From: Gambelia wislizenii
Lineage: Eukaryota; Chordata; Lepidosauria; Squamata; Crotaphytidae
Length of the DNA: 64,000 nucleotides
NCBI GenBank assembly: GCA_030847615.1
Contig: JAUMIR010000001.1
Span: 33,479,501-33,543,500, forward strand
Direction of reading: 5' to 3'
Positions 33,221-43,536 of the stretch are shown here, in pieces (the stretch's first letter is position 1; each line of letters begins with the position of its first letter). The notes beneath the pieces are model-generated. The model searched no databases. It was not told where the DNA came from and saw only the letters and a program-made list of their open reading frames with translations. The position numbers and the translations under genes are program-made.

Positions 33221-33226
33221 GTAAGG
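33221..33226 (+). other. SRBD1: Splice donor of the SRBD1 exon
   Basis: GTAAGG follows directly after CAG, a near-consensus U2-type 5' splice site. The protein match stops exactly here at a codon boundary. Confidence 0.85.
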
Positions 33227-34168
33227 CAATGCAGATCATTTTAATCTAAGTATAATCCAACATGATATGAAGCAACACTGAAACAGTGCTCGGTAATTAA
33301 GTGTCAACTAGTTATATGTCTGCTTTAAAAGATTTGTGGAATGGTAATAAATATTTATAAGTCCTTGTGCAGGTTTTTTCTCTAAAAATTCTCTGGCTTT
33401 AACAATTGCGACTGAGACTTAGCAATGGCTGCAGCCAGATTTATTGTCTATTAAAAACATCAGATCAAGCTGGTAACTTGATCTGTAGAGCCTTCTCCCT
33501 TTCACATAGCTACAGCAGTAGGTTTTTAAAAGTCCTCTTGGGAAAATACTATAAGATATTGATTCTTAACTCAGAGGCTATTGGCCTGTGTTCTTGTCTG
33601 TGATTGTTCCTCAGCTAATATTTGTAGAAGTGCTTTTTTCACATACTTTTGATGAATGAAAGATGAACTGGGAAATGCTTTAATGTTAGAAATGTTTGCA
33701 GAAAAGTGTGTTAGTGCAGGGCAGGGATTTCCGTAGTAATGATTTCGAAACTGTCTATAAACATGTATGTGTAAATCTGTGTGGATGAAGTTGTAGGATC
33801 TATTGCATTGAAAAAAAACTGTGTTCAAAAATGTGAAGTTAAGCATCTTCACCCCATTACCCTGTTTCCCCTCCCCATGAAGAATGTTGTAGCATAAGTG
33901 GATCCTGAAACATGGCTGGAGGTGAGGACACTTTAGGCAATACAGTTTTAGAGGTCTTAGTCAGCAGATGTAGACATAATGCAGATTTAATAAAGAAAAA
34001 TATATCCTTTCTATATGAATACTGTGAAAGACAAATCGTCAGTGAAATATCAGTGAAAGTGTAGCTCTGTACAAGAGGGAATTGAAATATGAATGACAGA
34101 TGGTAACTGTTAAACAAAGGAGTGTAAGAAATCCAACCTGGAGTCCAGTCACCAATACAAAACATATA
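33227..34168. other. Unique intron downstream of the SRBD1 exon
   Basis: No repeat or exon recognised. Confidence 0.45.
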
Positions 34169-34488
34169 CAGGTTGAGTATCCTTTATCTGGAAATCTGAA
34201 ATACACCAAAATTCACAACTGTCCACATGAGTGGCTGAGACAGTGACACCTTGCTTTGTACATAAACATAAATGTACATAAACTTCCTGATGATTCAATG
34301 TACACAAACTTGGTTTTATGCACAAAATTATTAAAAAATATTTTGTATAAAATTACCTTCAGGCTATGTGTCTAATGTGTATATGAAATATAAATGAATT
34401 TCATGTTTAGACTTGGGTCTCATCTCCAGGATATCTCATTACATATATACAAATATTCCAGAATCTGAGAAAATCCGAAATACAGAAC
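34169..34488. mobile_element. Tigger-type DNA transposon remnant
   Basis: Begins CAGGTTGAGTATCCTTTATC after a TA. The interior contains CACAAAATTATTAAAAAATA, TAAAATTACCTTCAGGCTAT, TTTAGACTTGGGTCTCATCT and GATATCTCATTACATATAT, in the same order as a non-autonomous Tigger (pogo/Tc1-mariner) family that I recall from mammalian genomes. The far terminal repeat is largely lost. No transposase remains. Confidence 0.7.
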
Positions 34489-34970
34489 ATGTATACTACA
34501 CAATATAAAATTTATGTATTAATGAGATAAAGGTTTGCTCCCAGAACTAGTTGGTATAAATATTCTTTATACTTTGAAGAAGACCCATTTAGTCAAAATA
34601 GATATTGTCTGGAAGTCCATTATGTATCATATATATGTTTTGATTGTAACATTGTACATGTTGTATATGTTTTGAATAGATTGTTCTAGTTATTCTTGTT
34701 TTTGGTTTTGGCACCTCTTGTGTTTTCTTTGTTGTGATCCCTCACCAAAACATGTCTTTTTAAAATTGTTTCTGTTATTTTGTGTGTACATATACATTCC
34801 TCCTTACTCTTGAAATTTGCATTCATATATAAAATATATTTTCTCCCCTTGAAACAGCCCGTAACAGCAGCCAAAGGTATATGCTAACATTTATATAGTA
34901 CTTCCTTCAAGAGCACCTAAGGCATTTGATATGAATTATTTTGTTAATCCCTCAGTAAACAAGATAAACC
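34489..34970. other. Unique AT-rich intron
   Basis: Nothing recognised. Confidence 0.4.
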
Positions 34971-34974
34971 AGCT

Positions 34975-35315
34975 ATGTAAATGAATCTTGTAGCACCTTT
35001 GGGATTAATCGAGAGCAATAAATTGGTAGCATAACCTTTCGTAGATTTAAAGTCTTCTTCATCAGATACATGGAGTGAAGTGCCTAGGAACAGATCTTTA
35101 TAGCTATGAATGAGCAGGCTGTATGTATGAATAGCAATAGAAATGCAAAATTTGTGAGTATAGTTATGAGGTGACAAGTTCAGTTTTAATGGGGGTTGTT
35201 GGGGGATGAAGGCAGGAGGAAGTTTATACTACCAACTTCTTTCTCTCATTTAGTTTCAAGGGTGGTACAAGATCCCTTTGCACTGATCCAGACTAACACA
35301 GCTATGCCTTTGAAT
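34975..35315 (-). mobile_element. Penelope-like terminal repeat (family 2)
   Basis: The left part, GAATCTTGTAGCACCTTTGG, and the right part, GGTACAAGATCCCTTTGC followed by CCAGACTAACACAGCTATGC, are inverted copies of one another. Between them lies a block shared with 3.65-3.77 kb. Inverted terminal copies plus a hammerhead-like core suggest a Penelope-like element lacking its coding region; the family name is an inference. Confidence 0.5.
35029..35069 (-). ncRNA. Hammerhead ribozyme-like motif, core intact
   Basis: Minus strand order: helix I GTAT, core CTGATGA (the textbook sequence), one extra A, helix II GAAGAC...ATCTAC (four of six pairs kept), GAAA, minimal helix III A(GG)U with UU at the cleavage position, and ATGC closing helix I. 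The unmutated ancestor inferred from both copies would have GTAGAC/GTCTAC in helix II and a GCUC site. The core is intact but helix II is weakened. Confidence 0.58.
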
Positions 35316-35787
35316 TCTAAATCAACTATGTAAGCTACACTGCAGGGGTAGGAATTGTACAACCTACCATGGCTTCTTTTGTCCCCCCCCCCCAGATGTT
35401 TTAAAGCTCAAAAATGGAGAATCTTTCCTCTCATGGTTTTTGAGCCCAAAATAGCCTTTTCTGTTCAACACTGGAAGTTAATTAATTGTCCAATCACTTC
35501 TGATTTTGGAAAACTGGTTGATATGTGGCTCATGATGATGGGAGTAGAAAATGGGGTGGGTGCAGCTCCCAGGACCCTCAGTGAAAATTTGTCCTGTGTG
35601 TGAGGTACAACATAAGGTAAGTTACTAAATACTAAGGTACTGTTTCCAGTGATGGGGAATCAAGCAGAAAGAACCAAAGTAAGTATGATTCTTAGCAGGT
35701 TGTTAGCAACCATACTTCCCCCCCCACACACACACCTAGTTATAGCAGCCATTGCCCTACCGCATATTTCATTGAGGTTACAGTGCA
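35316..35787. other. Unique intron sequence
   Basis: Poly-C at 35384-35394 and a C/CA run at 35718-35733; no exon recognised. Confidence 0.4.
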
Positions 35788-35907
35788 TTCTGCTGTGCTT
35801 TCTGCAACCGGACTTGTTTATCTCGGATTGGCCTTTTTAGTCAGTGCGCTTGCAGAAAGCGCGGGATGAGTCCTTCCTGAATCTTCATTTGCAAAGAAAA
35901 GCCAGAG
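35788..35907 (+). mobile_element. RTE/Proto2-like LINE, 3' end only
   Basis: TGCTGTGCTTTCTGCAACCG through AGCGCGGGATGAGTCCTTCC to AAGAAAAGCCAGAGA is the last about 120 bp of the LINE seen at 45.7 kb. It encodes the C-terminal C2HC finger but has lost two bases in the GTCATCAGCGC stretch. The opposite-strand copy begins 680 bp downstream. Confidence 0.85.
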
Positions 35908-36219
35908 AACAGTGCATAGTAGAAAAATGTAACCCCTTTCCTGTTGTGATCCTGATGAGCACCCCTCCCACATCTTCCTTGTTGCCTTCCAAAGAAAACT
36001 CCAATTGGCAAGCATGGTCATTTTGCCTCCAGGACTAAAAATAGCTGACATGGAGGGGAGAGACCTCTAGGCCCCAGCAAGAGCAGAAACATTCCTTCAT
36101 CACCTGCTGTGATTGCACATAAAATTGCATTCTCTCCTCCAGTGTACTTGATATAATTATTTTTTTAAAAGTACATATACGGACTTTAGCAACTGTGACC
36201 CTGTGTGGCTCATGTCTAG

Positions 36220-36545
36220 GACCGTCTTCTCCCATGTGAGACTACCTGTGTTTTGAGATCTTCTGGGGAGGCCTTCTCTCTGTACTGCCCTTCAGATTAA
36301 CACACCTTTCTTTATGTGGGTGAAGACCTTGTTGTTTTGGCTTTTAATGACTGATTGCTCAGGGCAAAAAGGGCCTTTTAGAACTGTACTATTTATCTGT
36401 TGTTTCTTTTTGATAGTCTTGCTTTTAAACTTCTCCGTGGCTGCTCCCACCCTTTGGAACTCCCTCCCACGGGAGGCTAGGCTGGCTCCCTGCCTGTTGT
36501 CATTTCACTGGCAGGAAAAAACATTCTTGTTTAAATAGGCCTTTG

Positions 36546-36547
<2 letters not shown>
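36220..36547 (+). mobile_element. L2-like LINE, ORF2 C-terminal remnant
   Basis: TTCTCCGTGGCTGCTCCCAC...CTTTGGAACTCCCTCCCACG encodes FSVAAPTLWNSLPREARLA..., a typical C-terminal block of L2/CR1-type ORF2, ending in a stop after TFLFK. The matching 3' UTR lies at 38121-38300, so the element is interrupted by the RTE/Proto2-like LINE. Confidence 0.7.

Positions 36548-36548
<1 letters not shown>

Positions 36549-36589
<41 letters not shown>
36549..36589. repeat. (TC)n microsatellite at a LINE 3' end
   Basis: About twenty TC units. On the minus strand this is GA-repeat directly after AAAAGCCAGA, the 3' end of the RTE/Proto2-like LINE, whose other copies end CCAGAGAGAGAG or CCAGAGA. The microsatellite therefore probably grew from the LINE tail. 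Confidence 0.9.
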
Positions 36590-36591
<2 letters not shown>

Positions 36592-37281
36592 CTTTTTTTC
36601 GCAAACAAAGATTCAGGAAGGACTCATCCCGTGCTTTTTGCAAGCGCACTAATGACTAAAAAGGCCAATCCGAGATAAACAAGTCCAGTTGCAGAAAGTA
36701 CAGCGGAAGGTCTCCTTGGGTGATGTTTCCGGGTTGTCGTTTCTCTTCAAGACTTGTTCAGCGTGAGTTCTCAAATAAGGCTGCAGCATTGTGGATAGTG
36801 CGTCTCCATGCCTCCCAATGTAAGGCCAGGGCGGACCATCGTTGGTGATCAATTTGGCCGAGCCTGAGATGTTGTTTCAGTGAGCCCTTGTATCGCTTTT
36901 TTTGGAATGCCCCTCTTACGCTGACCTGTGGCGAGTTCACCGTAGAGTACTATTTTTGGGAGGCGATGGTCCTCCATCCTAGAAACATGCCCTGCCCAGC
37001 ACAGCTGTGTTCTCAATATCATGGCCTCAATACTGGTGATCCCTGCTTGCTCAAGGACAACAACATTCATCACACAGTCAGTCCAGTGTATATTTAGGAT
37101 TGTGCATAGACAGCGCTGATGAAAATGTTCAAGGAGTCGTAAATAGTGGCGATAGGTGACCCATGTTTCAGACCCATAGAGAAGAATAGACAGTACAATG
37201 GCTCTATACACATTGATTTTTGTGCTTCGCCTCAGGTGTTTATTACTCCAGACTCTTTTGTAAAGTCTTCCAAATGTGCTA

Positions 37282-37985
37282 CAGTTGCCCCTCCACATTC
37301 GCGAACTCAGCATTCGCGGTTTTAATTATTCGCGGTTTTGGGAGGCCCCCCCGGGCCCCCCCAAAACCGCGAAAAGGGGCCTCCGGAGGCCCCTTGAAAG
37401 CTGTGGGAAGGAGCCGGGAGGGCCGGCTAGGTGTTCACGGGGCTTTTGGAGACCCCCCAGAGGCCCCGTGAAGGCCTGGGGAGGGTGGGGGGAGGGTGGG
37501 GGGAGGGTGGGGGGAGGCCTTCACGGAGCCTTGGAAGGCTCCGTGAAGGGCTGGGGAGGGTGGGGGGAGGCCGCGGAGGCCTTCACGGAGCCTTGAAAGG
37601 CTCCGTGAAGGCCCCGGGGAGGGAGGGTGGAGGGTGGGGGGAGGCCTTCACGGAGCCTTCCAAGGCTCCGTGAAGGGCTGGGGAGGGTGGGGGGAGGCCG
37701 CGGAGGCCTTCACGGAGCCTTGAAAGACTCCGTGAAGGCCCCGGGGAGGGAGGGGGAGGGTGGGGGGAGGCCTTCATGGAGCCTTGGAAGGCTCCGTGAA
37801 GGGCTGGGGGGAGGCCTTGGAAGGCTCCGTGAAGGGCTGGGGAGGGTGGGGGGAGGCCGCGGAGGCCTTCACGGAGCCTTCGAAGGCTCCGTGAAGGCCC
37901 CGGGGAGGGCAATCCATATTCGCGGTTTTTTTACATTCGCGGGGGTCCGTGGAACGTAACCCCCGCGAATGTCAAGGGACAACTG
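37282..37985. mobile_element. Tigger-like MITE with GC-rich core (M5, 704 bp)
   Basis: Ends CAGTTGCCCCTCCACATTCG and, reversed, CAGTTGTCCCTTGACATTCG, with TA on both sides. The empty site in the related LINE copy (GGCATATAGC near 47607) proves the TA duplication. Just inside the left end lies a hairpin (CGCGGTTTTGGG.../...CCCAAAACCGCG) shared with M6, and the right end shares CGCGGGGGTCCGTGGAACG. The core is an array of palindromic GC-rich units. No transposase. Confidence 0.92.
37440..37912. repeat. GC-rich palindromic tandem array in M5
   Basis: Units alternate GGGGAGGGTGGGGGGAGG runs with near-perfect palindromes such as CCTTCACGGAGCCTTGGAAG followed by GCTCCGTGAAGG. Unit length is irregular (about 60-75 bp), with roughly six to seven palindromes. 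The G-runs at 37480-37516 fit a quadruplex motif. Confidence 0.88.
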
Positions 37986-38120
37986 TATATGCCTTTGCTA
38001 ATCTGTGATCGATCTCTTTGTCAATCCTGGCATCTGAGGAGATGATGCTTCCCAGGTAGGTGAACTGCTGAATGAACTTAAGCACAGATTTGCCGACAGC
38101 AATGTGGGGATGGTGGTGTC

Positions 38121-38300
38121 ACATATAATTGTAGTTTTTTTTATTGGGGTGTGTTTTAAGTTGTTTTTATGTTTATGTTGTTTTTAATCTGTTTTCACTT
38201 TGCATGTTTTAATTGTAATTTTAATTGTTCTGTAAACCCCCTTGGGTCCCACTTTGGGAGAAAGGCAACATAGAAATTGCACTAACAACAACAACAACAG
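38121..38300 (+). mobile_element. L2-like LINE 3' UTR and tail
   Basis: TTTTAAGTTGTTTTTATG, TCTGTAAACCCCCTTGGGTC and GGGAGAAAGGCAACATAGAA, then AACAACAAC, give the L2-type 3' end, continuing the fragment at 36220-36547 across the nested insertions. Confidence 0.65.
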
Positions 38301-38399
38301 CAACAACTACTTTTAATTCCAGTGGTTTAATTATATTTTTAATTTTTGTAGGGTATTTATCTTTTAAAAACTTTGTTAGCTGCTTTGAGTCCCAGATGA

Positions 38400-38430
<31 letters not shown>

Positions 38431-40300
38431 TAGTGTCATGTCTAGTTTTAACTCTAATGATAAGACAACAGAGACTTATTTTAAGCTTTTAATGGGTTTT
38501 TGGCAGCTTATGTGGCAACTGGTCTAGATAATTTTGAGCTTAAGGTTTTACCTGCTACAGTGTACCAGCTCTTGTGGTGATATGGCTACGTATAATGAAC
38601 ATCTATAAATATATATAAAATGTCACAATGTTTAAACAACCCAAGAAATCCTGTCAATCTTTTCTTGGATTTGAGATTACATCACTTCTTCAGAAAAAGG
38701 TCAGGCTCTGGCAGATCTCAAGTTGAAGGGTTATACATCACAGTTGCTAGATATACACCAAGGATTCTGTTTGCTCAATTGACACTGTTCAGATGCACTG
38801 ATTTAGGCATGCAGATGCCTCTAAGCCACAATGCTTGGGGTGATCCTTGTTCTGTTAGCTGCAGCTACTTCTCCAAAGACGACTCTTTGAAAAGGCAGCT
38901 CTTCCTGGTTTTGCAGTATACCAAACAGGCATCTCATGCTTATGCAATTGGAGAGCAGATAGAAATACAGTATCCTTTTAGGTCCGACTATGGAGTTCAG
39001 TCTGATAAATAAGTTAACCTTTGGAATCTAATATTTTGTGTGTGCGAAAATGGTTAGGGGAAGGACCCTATTTTGGAGGGAAAAAATAATTGGCCTCAAT
39101 TCATGATCAGAAAAAATTGTCAGTCTTTTTTATTAAAGTCATGTGCCTTGTAAAGGTGCTCAGTACATAAGAGGGAAGAGACCTCTCATCTGGAATATAC
39201 TACTCCTGCCAGAATGTTGCCACGGGCCCTTTGGGAGAATTTTTACAGGCTGTCACAGGCCTCTTGAGAAGACAATGTAGTGGAATAAATTTATTTATTT
39301 ATGTAGTTATACTCAAGTGTCGGCAAGATGACAAGGGTGCCTTGCCTGTCCCTCCACTTTTCTCCAGTGAGAACAGAGGGCAGATAATACCTTTAGGTTG
39401 GCAAAACCTCTTGTCAGAAGTTTTTAAGAGAAAATTTCACCCCAGAAGGTATATAGGATGCATGCTCAGTGATGTAAAGGCATTGTGAATCACCAGAGCA
39501 TTCAGTGTCACTTTGGGAGACAAATTGTTCAACTTGTGTGTCAAAAGAGTGATTATCCTTGGGCCACAGCACAAGTCTAAAGGGAGAGGATTAAGTGGTT
39601 ATGACTTTTCTTCCTTTAAGCGCACTTAAATTGTTTGTTTTCAACTGAAAAGTTGGAGAAGGAGGAGGATGTGGAGTGGGGAAACAAACCTCTTGTGTAA
39701 GCCTATACTGAGATAAAAGTCTATGGTGTGATGTGCCGACAGTAGTTGCTCTGGGATACCAAAGTTTTTTGTCTTCCTACTTAGGAAGAGAATCATGCAA
39801 ATTACAGTTCATAGGAGCACAAGTGACATGTGTAGCAGAAGTCTGATTGTTGAATTTTGTATTCTAATGTATATGGTGAGATACATAGAAGACTGGTGAT
39901 AAAGGAATTTAATCTTTGCTGGATCTCATTTTCAGTCAGATGATTAATCCATTTGGGAGCATAAAGTAAAATTTACCCTTTGCCCCAATGAGAAGTTCCC
40001 AGTAGACAAAGTCCAATATTATTTCATCAACCCAGCCTGCTTACCATGGAAATCTCTCAGTGTCTTAAAACAAGAGAGACAAAGTACTGAAAACTTTGGT
40101 GTCATCACTCTTTTCAGTGTGGTACTTTAGTCGCACACTAAGCAGTTCGGTGGGTTTACCAGAAAATATTAAATTGACTATTGCCTTAAGTCAACCTGAT
40201 GCATTCCATGTGTGTTGAACTACAATTCATGGTCATTGCTGGTTGGAAACAGATACATAGGTTAGGAAATTGGGATCTGATTGAATATATTTGGATTATA
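38301..40300. other. Intron, mostly unique
   Basis: Contains an (ATT)n microsatellite at 38401-38430 and probably a second L2-like tail around it. A 130-codon open frame at 38620-39012 has no product that I recognise, no splice context and ordinary intronic composition. Confidence 0.4.
38401..38430. repeat. (ATT)n microsatellite
   Basis: Ten ATT units, after a LINE-type tail. Confidence 0.95.
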
Positions 40301-40790
40301 TTTGTTTGTTTGTTTGTTTAGACATTTATATTCCACTCTATATCTGAGGATCTCAGAGAGGCATATAGTCAAATCAGTTTAGGTCTATAAATAAATAACA
40401 ATTGTAAAAGACAAAAATATATTAAATAATTTATGAAATAAATTTAAAACCATTTAAGACTATATAAAGTAGTGCTAATCATAACGTGTGTAAATTGAAT
40501 AAAATCAATTAGGCTCCAAGGGCTTTAATAAAAAGCCATGATTTGATGTGGCACTGGAATGACACAGTGCATTTATGCCAACCATATCTTCAAGAGGAGA
40601 ATATTCCATAGCTGGGATGTTAGAACAGAGAAGGCCCTCACCTATGTCTCTCCACAAGGTATGGCTCTCATTGGTGGGAGACAAGGGGGGTCTTCCAGTT
40701 ATTTTATTATTATATGTTAATTCACACCTCTGTTTTTCCACCTTAGCCCTCATCACGCTCTTCCCCATTCACAATAAAAATAGAATTTGT
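40301..40790 (-). mobile_element. Old LINE 3' fragment (L2-like) with TTTG tail
   Basis: A TTTG microsatellite (40301-40319) followed by ACATTTATATTCCACTCTAT, the long AT-rich 3' UTR and, near 40590-40680, a region reading on the minus strand as a decayed ORF2 end. Insertion on the minus strand, heavily diverged. Confidence 0.5.
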
Positions 40791-42839
40791 TTCCTAAACA
40801 TATAAGACTGCATCCATTAGCTAGTTCCAACTGGAGTAGGCCATGTGCATAAATACGATTTATATAAGGGTTGATTTAACATTCAGCTATTACATAAATG
40901 TCCTAATTCCAACAGCTAGTCCCAACTATAGTAGTTTCATTCGATGAATGGGGTTTATGTAAGTGTTGGTTTGATTGATTGATTCAGTGAGACTGGCAAT
41001 GGGAATAGTCTATAGTCATTTCAATAAAGTTATTTATAACTTTGAAACTACTTGTATAGTATAGTTTTTCTTGTATTGTATCGGACACAATTAATTTTTT
41101 TTTTTTTTAATTTAAGAAATGTGGTAGGAGGGATCACTTCGCATCACTGACTCCAGTGTCTGGAAACTTCTTCTGTTCTGTTTTTGTTTTTTAAAGTCTA
41201 AATCTCAAGTTTTTAATGATGCTGAAAGTTATGTGTGTTATAAAATTGTGTATATAAACATTGCAAATGCAAACAAGCCTGCTAACTTAAATTGTTGGCT
41301 TCTTTGACTTTATTTGGCTGTAAAAACATGAAATGGAGGAGGGGAGTTTATTACTTATATTACTTTGGTGGTGTGGGACCCTCAACAGAACAGTTGGCTC
41401 CTACGCATAATACAAAGGACGTCAGAAAACCTGAGGTCAGGTGACCTGAGGAGGCCATGAGAGCATTGCCTCATTTTGTGGGAGGGGTATAAGGTATAAG
41501 GTGGAGTCACAATATGGTCTTCTCTCATGTTGCCCAGGGCTTCTAATGTTACAAACTTAGTATATTGCTACAAGAAGAAGCAGCCATACAGCATTTCCCA
41601 CACCGCAGACGTAACACAAGTAAGAATATATTCCCATTTTAACATTGCTGCAGCAGATTTTATTGATCAATTATATTTGCAAACAAAGTTTTTAAAAAAT
41701 CCATTCAGTAATACATTCCTCCTTGTTCTACACACTGAAATCTTCTCTCCTTAGCACATTTGGGAAATTAACATCCTTTAAGCATATGAGAGATAATGTG
41801 TATAGTTTTTCAAACCCCCAGAAGGGAAGCGTACTTCATTCCAGATGTAGCTGCAACATTTTGTGTCAAATAAAATCTGCGAATAATGCTTTTATATGTA
41901 GGCTCCTTAAGGGAAAACAGTTGAACTAATTTCTCCCCCTAGTTTCCATGTATTGCTCCAGGGTCCTGATCAAAGAAAGATTTTATAATGTATAATTGAA
42001 ATACCTAATATGAAGTTTAAATACAATGTGGGTAACTCCATGCCTTCTCATCTTGCCCTTTTTCTGGCCTTCCCTTCTTCCCCTGGTAGTTTTACTTGTA
42101 GGGTTTTCTTTCTTTCATTTCAAACATTTTGTTCTGGGATGTTTACCATTCCAAAATGAAACTGGATATTTTACAGCCAAGCTTTTTGGTATTTTTTTTT
42201 TAAATCACGATTGACAGAAAGGAGCTAGAGACCAGTTTCTTAAAACAACCCATTGGAAGTTGAGGGAGCATTGTTTCTCGAAGGCTTCTTTAATAGACAG
42301 TGGGAGATTTCCTCTAATAATCTAAATTGTCCTGCCAGTATTACTGCCATGTGAATATAGATGGGTATTAAAGTTTTTGCTCCTAATTCTGTAGACATTT
42401 AATACCCATTAAATCATAACAAGGTCTTCTCAATTGGATCCCAGTGGGATTCCAGTTGCTCTCTCCAGGCAAGTGCTTTTTCTTCTCCACTTCCCAATAT
42501 GAGGATCTGTGCTTGGTCCAAGTCAGTGATGAACATTTATGTCATCAGGCTTTGCTGGAAAAGAATTGCAGAGTCTTTCTTATGCGATGTTGTGGAACTG
42601 TTTACAGTATTTAACACTATTATCTTAAATGCTGTTCAAAAAGTTGAATCAAACAATTAATGGTTGTTTATGCTTAATGGTTTGATCATGTAGATTGTTT
42701 TAAAAGCTGCATGGCATTGCAGAATATCGATGCTGTTCTTTATTTCAACTCATTCAGTCATATGTTGTTATTCTGTACCTTCACATCATTTTTGACATAC
42801 GGCAAACCTAAGGTAAGAACCTATCACTGAGTTGTGTAG
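40791..42839. other. Unique intron sequence
   Basis: Contains a local near-duplication of about 90 bp (TAGTTCCAAC.GGAGTAG near 40822 and AGTCCCAACTATAGTAG near 40918, each followed by GTTTATGTAAG/ATTTATATAAG and GGTTGATTT). No exon recognised. Confidence 0.4.
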
Positions 42840-42985
42840 AATTTGTTCAGAGGGGGCTTGCCCTTGCCTTCCTCTGATGCTGAGAGAATGTGACTTGCGC
42901 AGGATCATCCAGTAGATTTCCATGGCCAAGCAGGTCTCCTAGTGTCTTAATCCAACACTGAAACCACTACACCACACTGGCTCTC
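42840..42985 (-). mobile_element. Sauria-type SINE, tRNA head
   Basis: On the minus strand it starts GAGAGCCAGTGTGGTGTAGTGG, with an A-box-like TGGTGTAGTGG (42964-42974). Then come the loop region, CCATGG and GCAAGTCACATTCTCTCAG, and GGAAGGCAAGGGCAAG. The 3' part is missing. Confidence 0.75.
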
Positions 42986-43536
42986 TCTATCATATTTATA
43001 TTTGCTTAAACAAAGCCAAGCACAAAGTTCTGTATTTTTACTCTTGTGGTCCCTAAGTTCTCTTACTGTTGGAAGTGAATGGGATGGTTACTAGAGATAG
43101 GAACAGGTACCATTGTTCCTGTTGTTTACATTAAATAATCTTGAAACTAATCAGTTTCCTGAGCTTTTAATTGACAAAAGTGAGCTGGTTGACATGTAAT
43201 ACTAAACGATAGGAATTCCCAGGGAGTTTCACTTTTGTTTGTGATTAGCAGTGTCTTATTTTTATTTTCTTTCTGCAGTATGGTTTGCTGAAACAAGCCA
43301 ACTTCAAACCATGAGTTACAAAGTAGGCTTGTTTGAACAAATTCTAGTTAAGATTAATCACAGTTTATGGCTGACATGACACACTAAGATGTGGTTAATT
43401 TGAAGTGGAAGCTTCCAGTCACCTCTCAGCCCTGCCAGAGGTGAGATGGGAAGAGCAAGCATAGAAGCCCCAAAGACTCACTGAGGCTTATCTTCTTAAT
43501 GCTGTAATTTTATGTGCAAACTCACAATTCAGGAGA
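42986..43536. other. Unique intron sequence
   Basis: Nothing recognised. Confidence 0.4.

Larger units (their letters stand above)
36586..38120 (-). mobile_element. RTE/Proto2-like LINE 3' part, split by MITE M5
   Basis: On the minus strand it runs from the CCACATTGCTGTCGGCAAAT region at about 38120 to the 3' end at 36586. It encodes the C-terminal third of ORF2: QFTYLGS..., the CYS-free linker, then SSRMWRGN. The fragment 37280-36592 continues through the YGSETWVTYRHYLRLLEHFHQRCL block to the C2HC finger. M5 sits between GGCATA and GCACATTTGG. The second copy at 47.6 kb shows the uninterrupted sequence. Several frameshifts. Confidence 0.85.

Noticed and set aside
37220..37959. Overlapping Gly/Pro-rich open frames over the M5 array
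   Set aside because: Same cause as for M6: a stop-poor GC-rich tandem repeat within a MITE.
38620..39012. 130-codon open frame
   Set aside because: No recognisable domain, no splice sites, ordinary intronic composition. Probably chance.
42964..42985. tRNA gene
   Set aside because: A-box-like sequence only, within a Sauria SINE; no cloverleaf can be completed.
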